Shown: in pieces, positions 17,693 to 26,429 of the stretch
Position numbering within the stretch: position 1 is the stretch's first letter
Layout of the letters: every line of letters begins with the position of its first letter
NCBI RefSeq assembly: GCF_002946835.1
Contig: NZ_CP026652.1
Coordinates: 4,216,001 to 4,280,000 of the forward strand
Origin: Streptomyces dengpaensis
Lineage (GTDB): Bacteria; Actinomycetota; Actinomycetes; Streptomycetales; Streptomycetaceae
Length of the DNA stretch: 64,000 nt
Reading direction: 5' to 3'
The notes under the pieces: generated by a model
The model's input: the letters and a program-made list of their open reading frames with translations, nothing else
Database searches by the model: none
Told to the model about the DNA's origin: nothing
Position numbers and translations under genes: made by a program

Positions 17693-17760
17693 AACAGCAG
17701 CCGAGGGAGACAGCACCGGACGTGGGCAGCGGTGGACCGGGACAGCACCGGGCCGTGATA
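17681..17760 (+). repeat. Degenerate repeats around the LURP-like gene's stop codon
   Basis: GCCGAGGACTGAAACAGCA (17681-17699, with TGA stop at 17690-17692) is followed by GCCGAGGGAGACAGCA (17700-17715). GGGACAGCACCGGG recurs about 32 bp later (near 17738-17752). Similarity is clear but imperfect. Confidence 0.5.
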
Positions 17761-17777
17761 CCTCCCGCCCCGGGGAG

Positions 17778-18590
17778 TCAGCGACGCGGAACGTCCAGCC
17801 CCAGCAACCGGTCCTTGAGCGCCGGGAACTGTTCCCGGGTCGTCGCGACCTTCGCCGGGTCGAACTCCACGGTGAGGACCTCCTCGCCGGGCCCCGCCTC
17901 GGCGAGAACCTCCCCCCAGGGGTCGACCACGATGGAGTGCCCTGCCTGGGGAACTCCGGCATGCGTACCGGCCGTTCCACACGCAAGCACGAACGCCTGG
18001 TTCTCCACAGCCCGCGCCTGCGCGAGCAGCGTCCAGTGGGACCGCCGCCGCTCCGGCCACCCGGCCGGAATGACGAGCGTCTCGGCCCCCGCGTCGACGA
18101 GCCCGCGGAAGAGCTCGGGAAAGCGGAGGTCGTAGCAGGTGGCCACGCCGATCACGGTTTCCGGCAGCCGGACCGTCACCAGTTCGGACCCGGCCCCCAT
18201 CAGCACGGCCTCGCCCTTGTCGAAGCCGAAGCGATGGATCTTCCGGTAGGCGGCGGCGAGTTCACCGGTGGGCGAGAAGACGAGGGAGGTGTTGTAGAGG
18301 GGGCCCTCGGCGGAGCCGCTGTCGGACGCGGGCCGCTCGGGAATGGAGCCCGCGTGCAGCCACACGCCCGCGTCACTCGCCGCCTTGGCCATCACCTCGT
18401 ACGTGGGCCCTTCCAGCGGCTCGGCCTCCGCCCCGAACCCTTCGTACGCGAACGCGCCGGTCGTCCACAGCTCGGGCAGCACCACGAGATCGGCACCGTC
18501 TTGTTCCCGTACGAGAGCCGCCACACGCCGCCGGCGCGAATCGACCGATTCGGTGTCGTTTACGTCGATCTGGAGGAGAGAGGCGCGCAC
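17778..18590 (-). CDS. Carbon-nitrogen hydrolase (nitrilase superfamily)
   Basis: The 270-residue enzyme has the nitrilase catalytic triad Glu40 (VVLPELW), Lys117 (AAYRKIHRF) and Cys152 (GVATCYDLRFPE), with the expected spacing. It most resembles the YafV/omega-amidase-like and Nit2-like members that cleave amides such as alpha-ketoglutaramate, but the substrate is not proven. It is cytosolic. The longer frame starts at 18710, but the residues before VRASLLQIDV do not fit the family, so the GTG at 18590 is chosen. It is divergent from the next gene. Confidence 0.88.
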   Translation of the reverse strand: MRASLLQIDVNDTESVDSRRRRVAALVREQDGADLVVLPELWTTGAFAYEGFGAEAEPLEGPTYEVMAKAASDAGVWLHAGSIPERPASDSGSAEGPLYNTSLVFSPTGELAAAYRKIHRFGFDKGEAVLMGAGSELVTVRLPETVIGVATCYDLRFPELFRGLVDAGAETLVIPAGWPERRRSHWTLLAQARAVENQAFVLACGTAGTHAGVPQAGHSIVVDPWGEVLAEAGPGEEVLTVEFDPAKVATTREQFPALKDRLLGLDVPRR

Positions 18591-18745
18591 ACTACCACCG
18601 TCCTGGCATTCGAGCCGTCCATACGGGCCTACGATCGTCACACGAAAGCACTGCCGGGGTGCCTCACAGCAGCGTAACTTAGCGTCCCAAGACACCCGCT
18701 GCCTGTGCACTGCCCGCGTCCCAACCGCCCGAGGGGTCCCGTTCC

Positions 18746-19570
18746 GTGAGTCTGCATCCCAGTCTTCAGTCCTACGCCGACGCCTGGACCCACTCGATCG
18801 AAGCGATATCGGAGCTGGTCCAGCCGCTTGTGGAAGGCGAGTGGAACCGGCGGACCCCGTGCCCGGGGTGGTCCGTCCGTGACGTCGTCTCGCATGTCAT
18901 CGGCCTCGACTGCGAGATGCTCGGCGACCCGCGGCCGATTCACACGCTCCCCCGTGACCTGTACCACGTGACGAACGAGCACCAGCGGTACATGGAGATG
19001 CAGGTCGACGTACGCCGCCACCACACGGCGCCGGAGATGACCTCCGAGCTGGAGTACACGATCATCCGCCGCAACCGCCAGCTGCGGAACGAGAACCGGC
19101 AGCCCGACACCAAGGTGCGCGGTCCACTCGGCACCGAGGTCACGCTCGAACAGGCCATGCGGAACCGCGCGTTCGACGTCTGGGTGCACGAGCAGGACCT
19201 CCGCGCCGCCCTCGGCCGGCCGGGCAACCTCGACTCCCCGGGCGCGCTCGTCGTCCGCGACCAGCTCCTCGCCGCCCTGCCGAAGATCGTCGCCAAGGAC
19301 GCGAGCGCGCCTGCCAACTCGGCCGTGGTCTTCGACGTCCACGGCCCGGTCGAGTTCCTCCGCACGGTCCGCGTGGACGCCGACGGCCGCGGCTCCATCG
19401 ACGGCGCCCCCTCCCTCGGCCCGGCCGCCACCCTCGCGCTCGACTGGGAAACCTTCGTCCGCCTGGCCTGCGGCCGCGTCCACGCCGACGCCGTGTCCGA
19501 CCGCATCAAGGCGGAGGGCGACCAGGAGCTGACGGCGGCGATCCTGAGGAGCCTGACGATCACGCCGTAG
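18746..19570 (+). CDS. Maleylpyruvate-isomerase-family protein (mycothiol-dependent type)
   Basis: The 274-residue product has the DinB/MDMPI four-helix domain (about 5-165) with the family signature TPCPGWSVRDVVSHVIGLD and a second conserved helix around NRAFDVWVHEQDLR, where metal-binding His residues lie. A C-terminal SCP2-like domain follows (about 190-270). Members use mycothiol or act as DNA-damage-type metalloproteins; the actual reaction is unknown. The GTG at 18746 has GAGGGG about ten bases upstream. A GAAA-capped hairpin follows the stop. Confidence 0.85.
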   Translation: MSLHPSLQSYADAWTHSIEAISELVQPLVEGEWNRRTPCPGWSVRDVVSHVIGLDCEMLGDPRPIHTLPRDLYHVTNEHQRYMEMQVDVRRHHTAPEMTSELEYTIIRRNRQLRNENRQPDTKVRGPLGTEVTLEQAMRNRAFDVWVHEQDLRAALGRPGNLDSPGALVVRDQLLAALPKIVAKDASAPANSAVVFDVHGPVEFLRTVRVDADGRGSIDGAPSLGPAATLALDWETFVRLACGRVHADAVSDRIKAEGDQELTAAILRSLTITP

Positions 19571-19589
19571 GGCGGCGGGCAGGGGCGGA

Positions 19590-19605
19590 GGGGGCGAAAG
19601 CCCCC
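19590..19605. terminator. Short GNRA-loop hairpin between convergent genes
   Basis: GGGGGC (19590-19595), loop GAAA, GCCCCC (19600-19605). It lies between the isomerase-family gene and the MFS gene and is short but stable. Confidence 0.6.
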
Positions 19606-19626
19606 ACGCCGCGACCCACGCCGGAA

Positions 19627-20931
19627 CTACGCGGGCACGTGCACCGTCTCCACCCGACTGGCCACCAGCCGCTCCCGCTCCCGCCGGGCCGCCTGCCTGC
19701 GCAGCCGGAAGATCTGGCTCAGACCGACCGCCTGAAGGACGAACACGGCGGAGAAGGCAACCCGGTAGTTGTCACCCGTCGCGTCCAGCAGGACACCAAC
19801 GGCCAGCAGCGTCGTCATCGAGGCGACGAAACCCCCCATGTTGGTGATCCCGGACGCGGTGCCCTGCCGCTCGGGCGGATTCGCGGGCCGAGCGAAGTCG
19901 AAGCCGATCATCGAGGCAGGGCCGCAGGCCCCCAGCACGACGCACAGCACGGCCAGCACCCACAGCGGCGCGTGATCGCCGGGGTACGCCAGCGTGCCTG
20001 CCCAGACGGCCGCGGTCGCGCTCACCGTGCCGAGCACCAAGGGAAGCCGCGCCGCGTGATGCCGGGCGACGATCTGCCCGTACACCAGGCCGACCATCAT
20101 GTTGGAGAGGACGACGAGCGTCAGCAGTTCGCCGGCCGTCACCCGTGACAGCCCCTGTGCCTCGACCAGGAACGGCAGGCCCCACAGGAGCAGGAACACC
20201 ATCGCCGGGAACTGTGTCGTGAAGTGCACCCACATCCCCAGCCGGGTGCCGGGCTCCCGCCAGGACGCGACGATCTGGCGGCGGACGTACGCCGCCCCCT
20301 GGTGCGGGAACGGCTCCGGCTCATGCCCCTCGGGGTGATCCTTCAAGAACAGCAGCAGCAGTACGAGCACGACCACACCCGCCAGCGCGCTTCCCGCGAA
20401 CGCCGCCGTCCAGCCCACCCCGTGCAGCAGCCGCGCGATGACGAGGGTCGACACCAGGTTGCCCGCCATGCCGGCGAGCCCCGCGAGCTGGGCGACCAGC
20501 GGACCGCGCCGGGCCGGGAACCACCGGGTGCCGAGCCGCAGCACGCTGATGAAGGTCATCGCGTCACCGCAGCCCAGCAGCGCGCGCGAGGCGAGCGCCG
20601 TACCGAACGAGGGGGAGAACGCGAAGCCCAGCTGCCCCGCCGTGAACAGCAGGACGCCGATGGTCAGCACGTTCTTGGTGCCGAGCCGGTCGACGAGCAG
20701 GCCGACGGGTATCTGCATGCCCGCGTAGACGAGGAGTTGGAGGATCGAGAAGGTGGACAGGGCCGAGGCGCCCACGTGGAAGCGGTCCACCGCGTCGAGT
20801 CCGGCCACCCCCAGCGACGTACGGAAGATGACGGCGACGAAGTAGACGGCGACGCCTATGCCCCATACGGCGATGGCGCGGCGGCCGCCCGGAGGGTCTC
20901 CCGGGAGCGACGTGGCCGAGTGGGAGCTCAT
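19627..20931 (-). CDS. MFS transporter
   Basis: This 434-residue integral membrane protein has twelve predicted helices and MFS landmarks: the loop 2-3 motif GLLVDRLGTKNVL (motif A type, G-x-DR-G), RALLGCGDAMTFI in helix 4-5, and PASMIGFDFARPANPPERQGTASG near the C-terminal repeat. It resembles the NarK/hexuronate or anion:cation symporter group, but the substrate is not predictable. Its ATG at 20931 overlaps the stop of the GntR gene by four bases (ATGA), so the two form one operon and the regulator probably controls the transporter. Confidence 0.9.
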   Translation of the reverse strand: MSSHSATSLPGDPPGGRRAIAVWGIGVAVYFVAVIFRTSLGVAGLDAVDRFHVGASALSTFSILQLLVYAGMQIPVGLLVDRLGTKNVLTIGVLLFTAGQLGFAFSPSFGTALASRALLGCGDAMTFISVLRLGTRWFPARRGPLVAQLAGLAGMAGNLVSTLVIARLLHGVGWTAAFAGSALAGVVVLVLLLLFLKDHPEGHEPEPFPHQGAAYVRRQIVASWREPGTRLGMWVHFTTQFPAMVFLLLWGLPFLVEAQGLSRVTAGELLTLVVLSNMMVGLVYGQIVARHHAARLPLVLGTVSATAAVWAGTLAYPGDHAPLWVLAVLCVVLGACGPASMIGFDFARPANPPERQGTASGITNMGGFVASMTTLLAVGVLLDATGDNYRVAFSAVFVLQAVGLSQIFRLRRQAARRERERLVASRVETVHVPA

Positions 20932-21647
20932 CGGACCTCTCCCCGCGCCAGGTTGGAGAGCCGGCTGACGTGCCGGTGGATCATGCCGACGACCGCCTCC
21001 GCGTCACCGGAGCGCAGTGTTTCGAGGATCTGCTGGTGCTCGGTGAGCGTCTTGGTGATCCGGTCGGGGTGGGCGTGCATCACGGCGGCTCCCATCCTCA
21101 ACTGCCGGTCGCGGAGCTGGTCGTAGAGCCGGGAGAGGATCTCGTTGCCGCCGCTGCGGACGATCTCGGCGTGGAAGCAGCGGTCGGTGACGGCGGCGCC
21201 CGCCAGATCCCCGGCCGCGGCCTGCTCCCGCTGCTGTGCCAGCAACTCCTCCAGGCGCGCGATGAGCTGCGGTGAAGCCGGTACGGCCTTGCGCGCGGCG
21301 TGCTCCTCGACGAGCTGCCGGGTCTCGACCACGTCCGCGATCTCCTGCGCGGAGACGGGCAGGACGAGCGCGCCCTTCTTCGGGTAGAGCTTGATCAGAC
21401 CCTCGGCCTCGAGCCGGAGCAGCGCCTCGCGTACGGGCGTCCGCGAGACCCCGACCGCCTCGGCGAGCTCGCCCTCGGTGAGCAGCGTCCCGCCCTCGTA
21501 ACGGCGTCCCAGGACGCCCTGCTTGACGTGTGCGTAGACGCGGTCGGCGGCGGGGGGTTGCTTCATGGACTTCACGGGCTGACTCGCGGTCTGGTTCATG
21601 GCCTGCTGCGCGGGTTCGTTCACGGGCGCGGGCGGGGCTGAGGGCAT
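20928..21647 (-). CDS. GntR-family regulator, FCD subfamily
   Basis: The 239-residue product has an N-terminal Pro/Gln-rich leader, a winged helix (about 35-105; LLTEGELAEAVGVSRTPVRE with the typical GntR PVREAL recognition segment), and an all-helical FCD ligand domain (about 115-235; metal-type His in RCFHAEIVRSGG and MIHRHVSRL). The longer frame begins at 21725, but the ATG at 21647 is preferred. It is the first gene of an operon with the MFS transporter. TACAACGTGTA upstream is a candidate autoregulatory site. FCD regulators usually sense carboxylic acids. Confidence 0.92.
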   Translation of the reverse strand: MPSAPPAPVNEPAQQAMNQTASQPVKSMKQPPAADRVYAHVKQGVLGRRYEGGTLLTEGELAEAVGVSRTPVREALLRLEAEGLIKLYPKKGALVLPVSAQEIADVVETRQLVEEHAARKAVPASPQLIARLEELLAQQREQAAAGDLAGAAVTDRCFHAEIVRSGGNEILSRLYDQLRDRQLRMGAAVMHAHPDRITKTLTEHQQILETLRSGDAEAVVGMIHRHVSRLSNLARGEVR

Positions 21648-21661
21648 GCGCACATCATAGA

Positions 21662-21672
21662 TACAACGTGTA
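21662..21672. promoter_or_regulatory. Candidate GntR autoregulatory operator
   Basis: TACAACGTGTA has inverted arms TACA and TGTA around ACG. It lies 15 bp upstream of the GntR start, where an autorepressor would sit. It is short, so the call is tentative. Confidence 0.3.
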
Positions 21673-21850
21673 CGCATGGTCGTGGCCATTTCAGCATGCG
21701 GACCCCGCGTGTCCCTCCACGTCAACCACGTAACACAAATTCACCCTCATTCGCCGTACATCCCTTTGCCCTTCTCATGAGTCCGTACGTGAGACGGCAC
21801 TCTCATGTGCCGTTCTCCCAAGGGCATTTCGCGCATTCGGAGCGTTCATT

Positions 21851-22753
21851 TTGACTACCGGCATTAAGGGCACGCGTTTTCGCAGGGCCGCCGCTGTGAC
21901 CGTCACGACCGGCGCCGTACTGGCGGCCGGAGCCCTCGGTGCGGCTCCCGCGGGAGCCGCCGCGGCCACGCCCACGATCGCCGCCGCGGGCGGCTACATC
22001 ATGAACGACGGCACCGGCAAGACCCTCTACACGAAGGCCGCCGACACCCGCCGTTCGACCGGCTCGACCACCAAGATCATGACTGCCAAGGTCGTGCTCT
22101 CGCAGCCGAACCTCAACCTGGACGCCAAGGTCACGATCCAGGGTGCGTACAGCGACTACATCGTCGACAACAACTGGGCCTCCTCGGCCCGCCTGATCGT
22201 CGGCGACAAGGTCACCGTCCGCCAGCTGCTGTACGGGCTGATGCTCCCGTCCGGCTGCGACGCCGCGTACGCGCTCGCCGACAAGTTCGGCACGGGCACG
22301 ACGCGCGCCGCCCGTGTGAAGTCGTTCATCGGCAAGATGAACACCACCGCGAAGAACCTCGGCATGACGAACACGCACTTCGATTCGTTCGACGGCATCG
22401 GCCACGGCGCCAACTACTCGACGCCGCGCGACCTCACGAAACTCGCCAGCAGCGCGATGAAGAACTCCACGTTCCGCACGATCGTGAAGACGCAGAACAC
22501 CACGCAGAAGGTCACCACCAAGAGCGGCGGTTACCGCAACTACGCGTGGGAGAACACCAACAAGCCGCTGCTCACCGGCTACAGCGGCACCACCGGAGTG
22601 AAGACCGGCTCCGGCCCCGAGGCCAAGTACTGCCTGGTCTTCGCCGCCACCCGCAACGGCAAGACGGTCATCGGTACGGTCCTCGCCTCCACGTCGACCA
22701 GCGCCCGCACGTCGGACGCCAAGAAGCTGCTCTCCTACGGCTTCGCCAAGTAA
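21851..22753 (+). CDS. D-alanyl-D-alanine carboxypeptidase (peptidase S11)
   Basis: This 300-residue exported penicillin-binding enzyme trims the terminal D-Ala of peptidoglycan stem peptides. It has an N-terminal signal peptide (about 1-38, ending AGAAAAT). The active-site motifs are S72-T-T-K75, S134-G-C136 (a variant of SxN, common in actinobacterial members) and K251-T-G253. There is no C-terminal membrane anchor helix, so it is probably secreted or wall-associated. The start is an unusual TTG at 21851, supported by GGAG eight bases upstream and by the signal peptide beginning there. Confidence 0.92.
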   Translation: MTTGIKGTRFRRAAAVTVTTGAVLAAGALGAAPAGAAAATPTIAAAGGYIMNDGTGKTLYTKAADTRRSTGSTTKIMTAKVVLSQPNLNLDAKVTIQGAYSDYIVDNNWASSARLIVGDKVTVRQLLYGLMLPSGCDAAYALADKFGTGTTRAARVKSFIGKMNTTAKNLGMTNTHFDSFDGIGHGANYSTPRDLTKLASSAMKNSTFRTIVKTQNTTQKVTTKSGGYRNYAWENTNKPLLTGYSGTTGVKTGSGPEAKYCLVFAATRNGKTVIGTVLASTSTSARTSDAKKLLSYGFAK

Positions 22754-22769
22754 GCGACGCGCCATGAGG

Positions 22770-22804
22770 AAAGGGCCTGCCGCGCGGTGCGCGACAGGCC
22801 CTTT
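22770..22804 (+). terminator. Hairpin after the carboxypeptidase gene
   Basis: AAAGGGCCTG (22770-22779) pairs with CAGGCCCTTT (22795-22804) and inner CGCGC/GCGCG bases extend the stem. It is followed by CTCTGG. It lies between convergent genes and may serve both. Confidence 0.88.
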
Positions 22805-22859
22805 CTCTGGGCTCACGCCCAAGTAGTCACCTTCTCCGGGCTCACGCCCAGGTGATCAA
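22804..22859 (-). repeat. 29-bp tandem duplication of the bkdC (cluster 1) stop region
   Basis: Copies at 22833-22859 and 22804-22830 are offset by 29 bp and nearly identical. On the minus strand both contain TGGGCGTGAGCCC, of which the upstream one holds the real TGA stop of bkdC (22844-22842). Confidence 0.8.
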
Positions 22860-24275
22860 CCGCTTGGGCTGTTCCAGAATCGCCGCCACATCGGCGAGGA
22901 GCTTGGAGCCCAGCTCGCCGTCGATGAGGCGGTGGTCGAAGGACAGCGCGAGGGTGGTGACCTGGCGTGGTCTGACCTTGCCCTTGTGGACCCAGGGCTG
23001 GAGCTTGATCGCGCCGACCGCGAGGATCGCGGATTCGCCGGGGTTGAGGATCGGCGTGCCCGTGTCGACGCCGAAGACGCCGACGTTCGTGATCGTGACC
23101 GTGCCGCCCTGCATCGCGGCGGGTGAGGTCTTGCCCTCACGGGCCGTGGCCACCAGTTCGCCGAGGGATTCGGCCAGTTGGGGCAGGGTCTTGGTGTGGG
23201 CGTCCTTGATGTTCGGGACGATCAGGCCACGGGGGGTGGCGGCGGCGATGCCCAGGTTCACATAGTGCTTCTGGACGATCTCCTGGCTCGCCTCGTCCCA
23301 GGACGCGTTGACCTCGGGGTGGCGCTTGATCGCGACGAGCAGGGCCTTGGCGATGAGCAGCAGCGGGTTCACCCGCAGCCCCTGCATGTCCTTGTCCTGC
23401 TTCAGCTCCTCGACGAGCTTCATCGTGCGCGTCACGTCGACCGTGACGAACTCGGTGACATGCGGCGCGGTGAACGCCGAGCCGACCATCGCTGCGGCCG
23501 TGGCCTTGCGGACGCCCTTGACCGGGATACGGGTCTCGCGCGCCGTGTCGTAGGTGACGACCGGGGCGGGAGCCGGGACCCCACTGGGTGCCTGGGCGGG
23601 GGCGGAGGCCGCGGGTGCCTCCACGGCCGGAGCCGGTGCCACCGCCGCGTGCACGTCCTCGCGCGTGATGATGCCGCCCGGGCCCGACGGCGTGATCGTC
23701 GTCAGATCGACCCCGAGGTCCTTGGCGAGCTTGCGCACCGGCGGCTTGGCGAGGGGGCGCTGCTGGGCGGGCGCGTGTCCGTGTCCGTTGAGCTCGCCCT
23801 GCAGCGCGGCGGCCGCGAGGAGCGTCTCGGACTGCTGGGCCGGGACCTCGGTGCCCTTGCGGGGGCGGCGCTTGGTGGAGGACTCGGCGACGCCGTACCC
23901 GACGAGGACCGGCTTGCGGCCCTCGGTCTTGGGCTCTTCGGCGGGAGCGGCGGGGGCCTGCTCGGCGACGGGAGCCTCGGCTGCCGGGGCCTGTCCGGCG
24001 GGTGCCCCACCGGCCACGTCGACCGCGATGATCACCTGGCCGACGTCCACCGTCGTCCCCTCGGGGAAGCGCAGTTCGCGCACCACACCGTCGTAGGGGA
24101 TGGGCAGTTCCACGGCGGCCTTGGCCGTCTCGACCTCGCACACGACCTGGCCGTCGGTCACCGCGTCGCCGGGCTGGACGTACCACTTGAGGATCTCGGC
24201 CTCGGTCAGACCCTCGCCCACATCGGGCATCTTGAACTCACGGAGTCCCGACGCGTTCTCAGTCATCGTCGTCAC
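22842..24275 (-). CDS. bkdC: Branched-chain 2-oxo acid dehydrogenase E2 (dihydrolipoamide acyltransferase), cluster 1
   Basis: This 477-residue E2 core of the BKD complex transfers the branched acyl group from lipoate to CoA. It has an N-terminal lipoyl domain (about 10-90) with the lipoyl Lys52 in EVETAKAAV, a Pro/Ala linker, a peripheral subunit-binding domain (about 190-235, VRKLAKDLGVDLTTITPSG), and a catalytic domain ending with the active-site motif FDHRLIDGELG. I choose the GTG at 24275, which has GGAG at ideal spacing; the ATG at 24266 is the alternative. It is the last gene of bkdA-bkdB-bkdC, 10 bp after bkdB. It supplies isobutyryl-, isovaleryl- and methylbutyryl-CoA starters. Confidence 0.93.
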   Translation of the reverse strand: MTTMTENASGLREFKMPDVGEGLTEAEILKWYVQPGDAVTDGQVVCEVETAKAAVELPIPYDGVVRELRFPEGTTVDVGQVIIAVDVAGGAPAGQAPAAEAPVAEQAPAAPAEEPKTEGRKPVLVGYGVAESSTKRRPRKGTEVPAQQSETLLAAAALQGELNGHGHAPAQQRPLAKPPVRKLAKDLGVDLTTITPSGPGGIITREDVHAAVAPAPAVEAPAASAPAQAPSGVPAPAPVVTYDTARETRIPVKGVRKATAAAMVGSAFTAPHVTEFVTVDVTRTMKLVEELKQDKDMQGLRVNPLLLIAKALLVAIKRHPEVNASWDEASQEIVQKHYVNLGIAAATPRGLIVPNIKDAHTKTLPQLAESLGELVATAREGKTSPAAMQGGTVTITNVGVFGVDTGTPILNPGESAILAVGAIKLQPWVHKGKVRPRQVTTLALSFDHRLIDGELGSKLLADVAAILEQPKRLITWA

Positions 24276-24285
24276 GACCCTCTCC

Positions 24286-25266
24286 TCAGTACGCCAGCGA
24301 GCGGTCGACGGCGTCGAGCACCCGGTCCAGGCCCGGAAGGTACTCCTCCTCGAGCCGCGCCGGCGGATACGGGGCGTGATAGCCGCCCACCCGCAGAACG
24401 GGGGCCTCGAGGTGGTAGAAACACCGCTCCGTGATCCGGGCGGCGATCTCCGCACCCGTGCCCAGGAACACCGGCGCCTCGTGCACCACGACCAGGCGGC
24501 GGGTCTTCTCCACCGAAGCCTGCACGGTGTCGAAGTCGATGGGCGACATCGAGCGCAGGTCCAGGACCTCGACCGACTTGCCCTCCTCCTGGGCGGCCGC
24601 GGCGGCCTCCAGGCAGACCTTGACCATCGGCCCGTACGCGGCCAGCGTCACATCGCCGCCCTCGCGCACCACGCGCGCCCCGTGCAGGGGCGAGGGGATC
24701 GCGTCCCTGTTGACCTCGGCCTTGTCCCAGTAACGCCGCTTCGGCTCGAAGAAGATCACCGGGTCGTCGCTCTGGATGGCCTGCTGCATCATCCAGTACG
24801 CATCCGCCGCGTTCGACGGGGAGACCACCTTCAGGCCCGCCACGTGCGCGAACAGCGCCTCGGGAGACTCCGAGTGGTGCTCCACCGCGCCGATTCCACC
24901 GCCGTACGGAATGCGGATCACGACAGGGAGCTTGATCTTGCCGAGCGCTCGCGCGTGCATCTTCGCGAGCTGCGTGACGATCTGGTCGTACGCCGGGAAG
25001 ACGAAGCCGTCGAACTGGATCTCCACCACCGGACGGTAGCCCCGCAGGGCGAGGCCGATCGCGGTGCCGACAATGCCCGACTCGGCGAGCGGGGTGTCGA
25101 TGACCCGCTCTTCGCCGAAGTCCTTCTGCAGGCCGTCGGTGACCCGGAAGACACCGCCGAGCTTGCCGACGTCCTCGCCCATGATGAGGACCTTGGGGTC
25201 GGCGTCGAGGGCCGTGCGCAGCGACTCGTTGATCGCCTTGGCCAGCGCCATCGTCTCTGCCGCCAT
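24286..25266 (-). CDS. bkdB: Branched-chain 2-oxo acid dehydrogenase E1 beta, cluster 1
   Basis: This 326-residue beta subunit of the thiamine-diphosphate E1 heterotetramer decarboxylates branched 2-oxo acids from Val, Leu and Ile. It has the family stretches MGEDVGKLGGVFRVTDGL, RPVVEIQFDGFVFPAYDQI and RIPYGGGIGAVEHHSESPEA in the pyrimidine-binding domain, and a C-terminal domain with VVVHEAPVFLGTGAEIAARI. Its length is normal. The ATG at 25266 lies two bases after the bkdA stop, indicating translational coupling. It is 10 bp from bkdC. A diverged second copy lies at 41741-42745. Confidence 0.95.
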   Translation of the reverse strand: MAAETMALAKAINESLRTALDADPKVLIMGEDVGKLGGVFRVTDGLQKDFGEERVIDTPLAESGIVGTAIGLALRGYRPVVEIQFDGFVFPAYDQIVTQLAKMHARALGKIKLPVVIRIPYGGGIGAVEHHSESPEALFAHVAGLKVVSPSNAADAYWMMQQAIQSDDPVIFFEPKRRYWDKAEVNRDAIPSPLHGARVVREGGDVTLAAYGPMVKVCLEAAAAAQEEGKSVEVLDLRSMSPIDFDTVQASVEKTRRLVVVHEAPVFLGTGAEIAARITERCFYHLEAPVLRVGGYHAPYPPARLEEEYLPGLDRVLDAVDRSLAY

Positions 25267-25268
25267 CG

Positions 25269-26429
25269 CTACTTGCCCTCCCCTTCATCCGCGAACGACG
25301 CCTGGTAGGCGGCGAACTGGGCCCGCTCCTCGTCGACGAGCGCATGCCCGTCCGCGTACACGTTCTCGAAGATGGCGAAATGGTCCGGGTCCGGCATGGC
25401 CCGTACGACTTCGCGTACTCGTTTGCCCAACGCCTCGCTCTCGGCCTCGAGTTCCGCGAAGAATCCCTCGTCCGCGTGGTTTGAGGCTTCCAGGTAGGTG
25501 CGCAGGCGCAGGATCGGGTCCTTCGCCTCCCAGGACTCGCGCTCCTCGTCCGCCCGGTACTTCGTCGGGTCGTCGGAGGTGGTGTGCGCGCCCATCCGGT
25601 ACGTGAACGCCTCGACGAGCGTGGGGCCCTCACCCCGGCGCGCACGCTCCAGCGCCCACTTCGTCACCGCCAGGCAGGCGAGGACGTCGTTGCCGTCCAC
25701 GCGTACGCCGGGGAAGCCGAAGCCCTGCGCCCGCTGGTAGAGCGGGACACGGGTCTGCCGCTCCGTCGGCTCGGAGATCGCCCACTGGTTGTTCTGGCAG
25801 AAGAACACCACCGGCGCGTTGTACACCGCGGAGAAGGTGAACGATTCGGCGACATCGCCCTGGCTGGACGCACCGTCGCCGAAGTACGCGATCACCGCCG
25901 AGTCCGCGCCGTCCTTGGCGACACCCATGGCATAGCCGGTGGCGTGCAGCGTCTGCGAACCAATGACGATCGTGTACAGGTGGAAGTTGTTGCTGTTCGG
26001 GTCCCAGCCGCCGTTGTTCACACCGCGGAACATGCCGAGCAGGTTGGTCGGGTCGACCCCGCGGCACCAGGCGACACCGTGCTCACGGTAGGTCGGGAAG
26101 ACGTAGTCGTCCTCGCGGGTGGCCCGCCCGGAGCCGATCTGTGCGGCCTCCTGGCCGAGCAGCGAGGCCCACAGGCCCAGTTCGCCCTGGCGCTGCAGGG
26201 AGGTGGCCTCGGCGTCGAAACGGCGGGTCAGCACCATGTCCCGGTACAGGCCGCGCAGGTCTTCGGGGGTGATGTCGGCGACGTACGGGTCGTACGTGGC
26301 GTCCTTGACCCGCTTGCCTTCCGGGGTCAGCAGCTGAACGAGCTCGGGCTCGGCGCCCGTCGTACGCGGCGATTTCTTGGTACCCGCGCTGCGTCGCGGC
26401 TTGCGCGCGGCAGTGCTCTCCACGGTCAC
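25269..26429 (-). CDS. bkdA: Branched-chain 2-oxo acid dehydrogenase E1 alpha, cluster 1
   Basis: The 386-residue alpha subunit of E1 binds thiamine diphosphate through YFGDGASSQGD and the downstream FFCQNNQWAIS (GDG-N motif). It has the conserved TYRMGAHTTSDDPTKYR loop with phosphorylatable-type residues near the C-terminal third. A basic Ser/Thr-rich N-terminus (ARKPRRSAGTKKSPRT) precedes the fold. The GTG at 26429 is chosen because GGAGGAG lies six bases before it; the longer frame to 26519 lacks such a site. It is first in the operon, and an AT-rich 36-bp inverted repeat lies about 200 bp upstream. Confidence 0.94.
   Translation of the reverse strand: MTVESTAARKPRRSAGTKKSPRTTGAEPELVQLLTPEGKRVKDATYDPYVADITPEDLRGLYRDMVLTRRFDAEATSLQRQGELGLWASLLGQEAAQIGSGRATREDDYVFPTYREHGVAWCRGVDPTNLLGMFRGVNNGGWDPNSNNFHLYTIVIGSQTLHATGYAMGVAKDGADSAVIAYFGDGASSQGDVAESFTFSAVYNAPVVFFCQNNQWAISEPTERQTRVPLYQRAQGFGFPGVRVDGNDVLACLAVTKWALERARRGEGPTLVEAFTYRMGAHTTSDDPTKYRADEERESWEAKDPILRLRTYLEASNHADEGFFAELEAESEALGKRVREVVRAMPDPDHFAIFENVYADGHALVDEERAQFAAYQASFADEGEGK

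Noticed and set aside
18001..18009. TTCTCCACA, a DnaA-box-like 9-mer
   Set aside because: It lies inside the nitrilase-family coding sequence as a single relaxed match, so chance is likely.
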